Source of the DNA: Nitrospirota bacterium
GTDB taxonomy: Bacteria; Nitrospirota_A; Leptospirillia; Leptospirillales; Leptospirillaceae
Assembly: GCA_021802325.1 (NCBI GenBank)
Contig: JAKAAM010000027.1
Span: 1 to 11,688, forward strand
DNA: 11,688 nucleotides
Direction: 5' to 3'
In this document: positions 7,554-11,688 of the stretch, piece by piece
Layout: the number at the start of each line of letters is the position of its first letter
How positions within the stretch are numbered: the first letter of the stretch is position 1
Position numbers and translations under genes: made by a program
Notes under the pieces: model-generated
Seen by the model: the letters and a program-made list of their open reading frames with translations, nothing else
What the model was told of the DNA's origin: nothing
The model's database searches: none

Positions 7554-7946
7554 CTAGTGTCCACCTCCGGAGACGATCAGCTTCTGGTAGGCAGCCTCGT
7601 CAGGGAGAGTGGAAAGCTGGGCGGGATCAAAGACCTTCAGCTCAAAAAGCCAGCCCTCACCATAGGGATCGTCATTTACAAGACCGGGGTTATTCTCAAT
7701 TTTCTCGTTGACTGACACAACCTCTCCCCCTAAAGGCGCATAGATTGAGAAGGCGGCTTTGACCGATTCGATGATCGCCACCTCTCCGCCTGTTTCCACC
7801 TTTTTGCCAATCTTCGGGAGTTCCACGAAAACGACGTCAGTAATCTCTTTTTGTGCAAAATCTGTTATTCCCACTCTCATGCGGCCTTCTGGTCCCACGG
7901 GGGAAATCCATTCGTGTGTCGTTGTATAACGTCGCTCGGAACTCAC
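7554..7946 (-). CDS. gcvH: Glycine cleavage system H protein (lipoyl carrier)
   Basis: GcvH carries the lipoamide arm that shuttles the aminomethyl group between the P, T and L proteins. It has 130 residues. It begins with the family pattern RYTTTHEWI (6-14), followed by GITDFAQKEITDVVFVELP (26-44) and AIIESVKAAFSIYAP (57-71), in which Lys63 is the lipoylation site, then GGEVVSVNEKIENNPGLVN and the C-terminal GEGWLFELK. The start codon is GTG at 7946, backed by GAAGGAG seven bases upstream; there is no earlier start. It lies 53 bases after gcvT and three bases before gcvPA. The transferase at the end of the gcv set probably charges Lys63. Confidence 0.96.
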   Translation of the reverse strand: MSSERRYTTTHEWISPVGPEGRMRVGITDFAQKEITDVVFVELPKIGKKVETGGEVAIIESVKAAFSIYAPLGGEVVSVNEKIENNPGLVNDDPYGEGWLFELKVFDPAQLSTLPDEAAYQKLIVSGGGH

Positions 7947-7999
7947 GGTTTTGCTCCTTCCGGATCAGGTTCAATTTTTTTCGATTTCGCTCAAACACC

Positions 8000-9106
8000 C
8001 TACGTCTTGGATTGTGGCGAAGTCGTTGTGAAAGGGCGAGGATGCATTTTTGCCCGGTGGTGTTTTCCATGGATTTCCACCAAGGCTTCAGCGCCATGCT
8101 GAAACTTTTCCCAGAAGGGACCAGCCAGGTAGGCAAGGCCAAAGCCTCCCCCTACCCGGGGAGAATGGCCTCCCGAGGTCACCTCCCCCACCCGTTGTCC
8201 GGTCTCCGGGTCAAGCACAGAACAATGACTGCGTGGAATCCCTCTGTCTAAGAGAACAAATCCGGACAGGCGTTCCCGACTTTTGTCATTTCTTGCGGCC
8301 ATCATCGACTCCCGTCCGAGGAAGTCCCCCTTGCGCAGATTGACGGCAAAATCGAGACCTGCGTCAAAGGGTGTCCGTTCTCGGGTGAGCTCCTGTCCAT
8401 AAAGGGAGTATCCCATCTCTAGCCGAAGGAGATCCCTGGCCCCTAAGCCTGCCATGGCTAAACCATGGGCCATCCCCTTCGTGGAGAAGACTCGGTAGAA
8501 ATCCAGGACACGTGCGGCGGGGCCAAAAAATTCCCACCCGTCTTCGCCTGTGTAACCAGTCCGACTCACCCACAGGAGGCCTCCTTCTGCCGGGACCTGT
8601 CGAACCTCCCGTCGAAGCATTGATTCAAATCCCTGGCCCAAAAGGGAGACAATTTCAGGTGATTTGGGCCCCTGAAGGGCCAGCCCCACCTGTCCCGGAG
8701 ACTGGTCCTCCAAGTGGATGGCCGGCGAAAGCCGCTCACGGATATAGGCATAATCCCCTTCACGGGTCCCTGCATTGACAATGATGTGAACCGTTTCGGG
8801 ATCAAAGGCGCAAGCGATCAGGTCATCTACTGCGCCCCCATTGCTGTCGGGAAGAATGCCATAAAGGCTCTTACCAAAAGGAACTGCTTCGAGATCAGAG
8901 GTCATGAGCCCATTGATGGCATGGCGAGCCCCGGGCCCTCTTACAACAAAATGACCCATATGAGAAATATCGAAAAGACCGGCAAGCTCTCGAACAGCTC
9001 GAGATTCCTCGAGAATGGAGGTGAAAGTAAGAGGAAGCTCATACCCATGAAAATCTGTCATGCGAGCACCGTGGCGCAGGTGCTCAGGAGCAAGGGGAAG
9101 CGTCAA
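8000..9106 (-). CDS. gcvT: Glycine cleavage system T protein (aminomethyltransferase)
   Basis: GcvT releases ammonia from the aminomethyl-lipoyl arm of GcvH and forms 5,10-methylene-tetrahydrofolate. It has 368 residues, normal for the family. Seen: LRHGARMTDFHGYELPLTF (10-28), FDISHMGHFVVRG (45-57), the folate-site pattern GGAVDDL (90-96), VNAGTREGDY (110-119), SRTGYTGEDGWEF (181-193) and GLGARDLLRLEMGYSLYGQEL (220-240). The start is taken as TTG at 9106, because the conserved N-terminal strand LAPEHLRHGARM begins upstream of the first ATG (9061) and an AAGGA site lies seven bases before the TTG. The gene starts 35 bases after the chaperone-domain gene. Confidence 0.95.
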   Translation of the reverse strand: MTLPLAPEHLRHGARMTDFHGYELPLTFTSILEESRAVRELAGLFDISHMGHFVVRGPGARHAINGLMTSDLEAVPFGKSLYGILPDSNGGAVDDLIACAFDPETVHIIVNAGTREGDYAYIRERLSPAIHLEDQSPGQVGLALQGPKSPEIVSLLGQGFESMLRREVRQVPAEGGLLWVSRTGYTGEDGWEFFGPAARVLDFYRVFSTKGMAHGLAMAGLGARDLLRLEMGYSLYGQELTRERTPFDAGLDFAVNLRKGDFLGRESMMAARNDKSRERLSGFVLLDRGIPRSHCSVLDPETGQRVGEVTSGGHSPRVGGGFGLAYLAGPFWEKFQHGAEALVEIHGKHHRAKMHPRPFTTTSPQSKT

Positions 9107-9141
9107 GGGAGAATCCTTCCGTCCTGGTGGGTGGGGTCTGG

Positions 9142-9849
9142 TCAGAGAAGTTGGCGGGAAAGCGCCTTGAAGACCTTCTGGTCGATGTCGATATGCGCCT
9201 TTGATTCAAGCTGGTTCTGAAGGGCTTCAACCGTCTCGTTCTGAATCCGGGAGCGTTCGGAAGCCAAATCGGATGCTTGCTGTCCTGACGACGGGGCGGA
9301 AGGAAGTGCACCGATTGTCTGGGAGGCCCTGACAAAAAGTTGGGCGCGCTGGACAAGCACATCGAGTCGGACAGAGCGTTCGAAGCTCTGTGCACTTTGA
9401 TGGGTCTCCTTTAGGAATGTCACATAGGCATCCTTTGAAAAAACAGGAGGATTTCCCACCTGAAAAAAAGGAATCTTAGCGATCTCATCGACGACAGTCT
9501 TATCAGAAACGGCTATTCCAAGAGACTTTCCCTCGTCGATCCAAAGCTGACGATAAATCATATTCCTGAGAACAAGCCCAGGAAAGTTCAAGTCCTTCAG
9601 GATCTTGGCGCCGAGGTCTCCTCTAAGAAGGCGCTTGTAGTTGTCCTTCATGATCAGATAATCCCGGGAATAGTCCTTGGCCTTGATCGGCACGCCATCG
9701 ACCTTTGCCACGACATCCCCCCCCGAAGATCCGCTCTGGGAGAACCCCCACCACCCCATAGACAGAACAAAAATCCCTCCTGTCAAAAGTATGAGCACCC
9801 CAATTACCTTCGGGCGTTCGACGGCTTCTCGCCTGATCCATTCAAGCAT
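9142..9849 (-). CDS. Membrane-anchored PpiD/SurA N-terminal-type chaperone, no PPIase domain
   Basis: The 235-residue protein begins MLEWIRREAVERPKV and then has one hydrophobic segment (about 14-35). This layout, a short charged cytoplasmic tail plus a single anchor, is that of PpiD. The exported part opens with VVAKVDGVPIKAKDYSRDY (about 46-64), the entry pattern of SurA/PpiD N-domains. It continues with LRNMIYRQLWIDEGKSLGIAVSDKTVVDEI and PFFQVGNPPVFSKDAYVTFL (about 94-146), close in pattern to PpiD ('LI.E.LL...A..LGI..SD..V...I...P.FQ..G.F....Y'). The parvulin catalytic domain (about 90 residues) is absent. A Ser/Gln/Ala linker (about 180-198) leads straight to a charged C-terminal helix like the one that completes the SurA fold. 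The ATG at 9849 has AGGAAGG upstream. A role in folding exported proteins is inferred. It heads the gcv transcription unit. Confidence 0.75.
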   Translation of the reverse strand: MLEWIRREAVERPKVIGVLILLTGGIFVLSMGWWGFSQSGSSGGDVVAKVDGVPIKAKDYSRDYLIMKDNYKRLLRGDLGAKILKDLNFPGLVLRNMIYRQLWIDEGKSLGIAVSDKTVVDEIAKIPFFQVGNPPVFSKDAYVTFLKETHQSAQSFERSVRLDVLVQRAQLFVRASQTIGALPSAPSSGQQASDLASERSRIQNETVEALQNQLESKAHIDIDQKVFKALSRQLL

Positions 9850-9869
9850 GAATCTTCCTTCCTACGGGT

Positions 9870-9889
9870 CCGGGGAACTCGTTCCCCGG
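9870..9889. promoter_or_regulatory. Leader hairpin before the first operon gene
   Basis: A perfect eight-base stem (CCGGGGAA paired with TTCCCCGG) encloses a four-base loop. On the minus strand it ends about 20 bases before the ATG at 9849, just upstream of the AGGAAGG ribosome site. No T tract follows on the minus strand, so it does not look like an intrinsic terminator. A role in mRNA stability or translation control is possible. Confidence 0.6.
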
Positions 9890-9903
9890 CAGGGGGAATC
9901 AAG

Positions 9904-9921
9904 GTTCCATGGAACATGTTC
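9904..9921. promoter_or_regulatory. Two overlapping palindromes (possible operator)
   Basis: GTTCCATGGAAC (9904-9915) is a perfect 12-base palindrome. It overlaps GAACATGTTC (9912-9921), a perfect 10-base palindrome. Together they give three alternating GTTC/GAAC half-sites at close, regular spacing. They lie about 20-40 bases downstream of the candidate -10 element, near the expected transcription start, where a repressor or regulator could bind. GAACAT recurs at 9949-9954 next to the -10 element. The binding protein is unknown. Confidence 0.4.
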
Positions 9922-9942
9922 ACCTCATCGATATAAAGGGAC

Positions 9943-9972
9943 ATTTTAGAACATTTCCCCCGAAGATCTCAA
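9943..9972 (-). promoter_or_regulatory. Candidate sigma-70 promoter of the chaperone-gcv operon
   Basis: On the minus strand TTGAGA (9972-9967) and TAAAAT (9948-9943) are 18 bases apart, close to the sigma-70 consensus. Transcription would begin near 9935 and give a leader of about 86 bases that includes the palindromes and the hairpin. It is the best promoter match found in the control region and it faces the operon. Confidence 0.55.
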
Positions 9973-10015
9973 ACAAAATGGAATCCCAAAAAACCGAAAT
10001 TGAATTTGCGTGCGA

Positions 10016-10118
10016 CCCTCCCAGGAAGGGTGTAGGGAGGAAATCCCGATTTTTCGAACGGGATTTTCCTTCCTGACCCCCTGATTGTCTCCGGATGGGG
10101 GGTGAAATTCTTCCCCCC
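10016..10118. repeat. Cluster of three inverted repeats beside the IS end
   Basis: CCTCCC (10017-10022) can pair with GGGAGG (10035-10040). AAATCCCG (10041-10048) pairs perfectly with CGGGATTT (10059-10066), followed by TCCTTCC. GGGGGG (10097-10102) pairs with CCCCCC (10113-10118). The middle one resembles a weak terminator. They may be the remnants of the end of a neighbouring transcript that was present before the IS inserted. Confidence 0.4.
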
Positions 10119-10123
10119 TCCCG

Positions 10124-10142
10124 CCTTTGAACGGTTCTAAGG
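10124..10142. repeat. Putative left terminal repeat of the IS
   Basis: CCTTTGAACGG opens this 19-base imperfect palindrome, which closes with GGTTCTAAGG. The first 11 bases are the candidate inverted repeat to the tip at 11688. The closing half (CGGTTCTAAGG) also matches the plus-strand tip CGGTTCTTAGG at 10 of 11 positions, in direct orientation. The true end is therefore ambiguous. Confidence 0.4.
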
Positions 10143-10216
10143 CGCTCTCTGCACGCAAGCCTCCTGTCTTTCGTGGGAGCGGGGCTTTATCGTCGAAAAC
10201 AGAGCCGCCACTTCCG

Positions 10217-11557
10217 TCATGTGACGCGTTGCTGGCACATCAGCCGATAGCTTCGTTCCCGAAGCGCTTGAAAGAAGGGCAGGAGATCGTCCGCCACCTT
10301 CAGAAGAAGCGCTCCCGCATGACGCACCACCTTTCCGGCCACCTGGTAGACCTGCCAGCGCACCGTCTGGATCTGGGCGCGATCAAACGCATCGGAGAGG
10401 ATTTGTCCCCGAAACAGAAGAAAGAGGTTGTAGGCCAGGACGCCAATTCTGAAAAAGAGAGCATTGGCTTTCGTCTCCCCGCTCGGCATCCGCTCCATCC
10501 CGAACCCGATCTTCAGCTCCTTGATCCGGTTTTCGGAGTCGTCTCCCCGCTGGTTGTACCAGTCCAGCACCCATTCGGGGATCTCTTTGTGATTCGTCGC
10601 CAGAACCTTGTAGCGGGTCTCGAAGGAGGGAGGCTCCGTCGGAAGACCCGGAAGAGAGCCCTGGACCCGCTTCCGCACCACGATCAGCCGGAAGGCATTG
10701 TGCGTTTTGTTCATGGTGTGCACCGTCTCGGCGATGTGGCCGTCCCGGTAAGGGCGCCAGGCGGTGTCGGGAATCATCCCGATCGCGGCCCGAACCGCCG
10801 CATCCAGGTCGGCTCCGACCACGAACCGGATGCCTTTTTCGAAACACAGGTTGAACACCTCGGCCTGGTAGCTGGCGCTGTCCGCCCGAAACCGTGTGAC
10901 CCGGACCCCGTCCGGAAGCCGTCGGAGGCAGTCTTTCAGAAACGGCACATGGCCGGTTCCCGGGGAGACGTTCCCGTCCCGGAACTCCTCATGGACCACC
11001 ATCCCGGAGAGTTCCCGCACATGTCCCACCAGGGGCATGTATCCTTTCTCTCCCTTATAGGTCCAGTGGGCCTTTTTCTTCTCCGCCACGATCTGGCTCG
11101 CGTCGATATCGAGGGTGACCTCCCGGACAGGGGCTCCTCCCGCCTTTCTCCTGCGTCTCCGCAGCCTCTTTCCCAAAACGGTGACGACCCGGTCGATCAC
11201 CCTCTCCAGCGCCGAGAGTCCCGGACCTTTTCCGCCCATCCGTCGGAGCCAGCGTCCGAAGGCATCCGTTGACGGGATCGCCTCAATGCCAAGCAGAGAC
11301 AGGAGTCCTTTGTCCCGCGCGATCATCCGAAGATCCGAAAGGCTCCGTCCTCCTCCATTCAGCATCAGCAAAAGCGGAAGAACATAGGCCGAGGCCGGAT
11401 ATCCCGCCCCGCTCCCCGGAATTCCAAAGGCCCGGTCAATCTCCCTTTTCAGATCCAGGGAGTGAAGAAACTCCCCGAACAGGACCAGACCCGCCTGGGA
11501 TGTCATTGTGTCGTTGGTCGATTCGAGCTTGAAGGGAAGAACGTGTTGTCGTACCAT
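10217..11557 (-). CDS. IS1380-family DDE transposase
   Basis: This 446-residue protein should cut and join the element's ends. Seen: an N-terminal region with LVLFGEFLHSLDLKREIDRA and a hydrophobic YVLPLLLMLNGGGRSLSDLR block (about 58-77); a first acidic strand VTLDIDASQI (148-156, Asp150/152); a second strand FRADSASYQAEV (223-234, Asp226); and the signature DWYNQRGDDSENRIKELK (332-349), with a Glu at 342 or 347 and the YxxRG core typical of IS1380 and related IS4-like transposases. The reading frame is intact and of full family length, so it may be active. The ATG at 11557 has GGGG seven bases upstream in a site that can be buried in a leader stem. It points towards the gcv operon, 367 bases from the first gene. 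Confidence 0.92.
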   Translation of the reverse strand: MVRQHVLPFKLESTNDTMTSQAGLVLFGEFLHSLDLKREIDRAFGIPGSGAGYPASAYVLPLLLMLNGGGRSLSDLRMIARDKGLLSLLGIEAIPSTDAFGRWLRRMGGKGPGLSALERVIDRVVTVLGKRLRRRRRKAGGAPVREVTLDIDASQIVAEKKKAHWTYKGEKGYMPLVGHVRELSGMVVHEEFRDGNVSPGTGHVPFLKDCLRRLPDGVRVTRFRADSASYQAEVFNLCFEKGIRFVVGADLDAAVRAAIGMIPDTAWRPYRDGHIAETVHTMNKTHNAFRLIVVRKRVQGSLPGLPTEPPSFETRYKVLATNHKEIPEWVLDWYNQRGDDSENRIKELKIGFGMERMPSGETKANALFFRIGVLAYNLFLLFRGQILSDAFDRAQIQTVRWQVYQVAGKVVRHAGALLLKVADDLLPFFQALRERSYRLMCQQRVT

Positions 11558-11564
11558 GAAGTCG

Positions 11565-11639
11565 CCCCTTTCGTTTCACCCTTCGGGTGGGTAAATAGTT
11601 GGCTTCGACACCTGCTATTTTACCAGAAACGACAAGGGG
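11565..11639 (-). promoter_or_regulatory. Transposase leader with ribosome-site-sequestering inverted repeat
   Basis: On the minus strand CCCCTTGTCGTTTC (11639-11626) can pair with GAAACGAAAGGGG (11577-11565) apart from one bulged base. The second arm contains the AAAGGGG ribosome site of the transposase. Between the arms are a nested pair TAAAATAG/CTATTTA (11622-11615 and 11598-11592) and a small hairpin CACCC/GGGTG (11577-11589). Any transcript that starts upstream of 11639 would carry both arms and hide the ribosome site. Confidence 0.55.
11617..11625 (-). promoter_or_regulatory. Candidate extended -10 promoter of the transposase
   Basis: TGGTAAAAT on the minus strand fits an extended -10 element. 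No good -35 element is seen 17 bases upstream, as is common for extended -10 promoters. Transcription would start near 11610, inside the first arm of the leader inverted repeat, so the element's own transcript would lack the sequestering strand. Confidence 0.4.
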
Positions 11640-11688
11640 TTTCTTGTTTTTCTTCCCCAACCTCCTTCAGTCAATCGCGGTTCTTAGG

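Larger units (their letters stand above)
9850..10123. promoter_or_regulatory. Control region between the IS element and the gcv operon
   Basis: These 274 bases have no credible gene. From the IS side they hold three inverted repeats (10016-10118), a T6 run on the minus strand (around 9988-9993), a candidate promoter (9943-9972), overlapping palindromes (9904-9921) and a leader hairpin (9870-9889) close to the ribosome site of the first gene. I looked on the minus strand for the conserved core of a glycine riboswitch and did not find it. Confidence 0.6.
10124..11688 (-). mobile_element. IS1380-family insertion sequence (ends approximate)
   Basis: One transposase gene spans most of a segment of about 1.57 kb, close to the family's usual 1.6-1.7 kb. 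The last bases of the window, read inward on the minus strand, are CCTAAGAACCG, and IS1380-family ends typically begin CCTA. The partner at 10124-10134 reads CCTTTGAACGG on the plus strand and matches it at 8 of 11 positions. A target duplication cannot be checked because the right flank lies outside the window. The family call is firm; the exact left boundary is tentative. Confidence 0.6.

Noticed and set aside
9850..10123. Glycine riboswitch upstream of the gcv genes
   Set aside because: This is the expected site for one, but the minus strand lacks the conserved glycine aptamer core and paired tandem domains. The hairpin present is a simple eight-base stem.
10127..11272. Plus-strand open frame of 381 codons opposite the transposase
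   Set aside because: It is the mirror of a well-supported transposase. The translation is rich in Arg, Pro and His with no known motif, as expected from an antisense frame in GC-rich DNA.

Overview
The window reads as one block of bacterial chromosome with every gene on the minus strand. A glycine cleavage operon makes up its core, and an insertion sequence sits at the right edge. Moderately high GC, frequent GTG and TTG starts, a glycine decarboxylase split into two subunits, an IS1380-type element and a sigma-54/sensor-kinase pair would fit an acidophilic Nitrospirota such as Leptospirillum. That placement comes from general resemblance only and is low confidence. No rRNA, tRNA or CRISPR array was seen.

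Layout in the direction of transcription (right to left): IS1380-family element (about 10124-11688); a roughly 270-base control region with a candidate sigma-70 promoter, overlapping palindromes and a strong leader hairpin; a membrane-anchored PpiD/SurA-type chaperone domain (9142-9849); gcvT (8000-9106); gcvH (7554-7946); gcvPA (6180-7550); gcvPB (4654-6153); a lipoate/octanoate transferase (3974-4645); a small protein resembling the N-terminal module of HD-GYP proteins (3597-3971); an HDOD protein (2661-3536); and queG (1676-2659). Gaps between these nine genes are only 1 to 60 bases, so they probably form one transcription unit. After about 160 bases with its own candidate promoter come a sigma-54 activator without a receiver domain (386-1513) and, one base later, the start of a CHASE3-type membrane sensor (1-384) that runs off the window.

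The gcv genes supply the P (two subunits), T and H proteins that cleave glycine to CO2, NH3 and methylene-tetrahydrofolate. The lipoate/octanoate transferase probably loads the cofactor onto GcvH Lys63. The L protein (dihydrolipoyl dehydrogenase) is not here and must be encoded elsewhere. The chaperone, the HDOD pair and QueG have no obvious metabolic link to glycine cleavage.

The most noteworthy non-coding signal is in the transposase leader of the IS. An inverted repeat can hide the ribosome-binding site only in transcripts that enter from outside the element, while the element's own candidate promoter would start inside the repeat. No wholly new multi-gene system could be demonstrated. The rest is recognisable families in unusual combinations.
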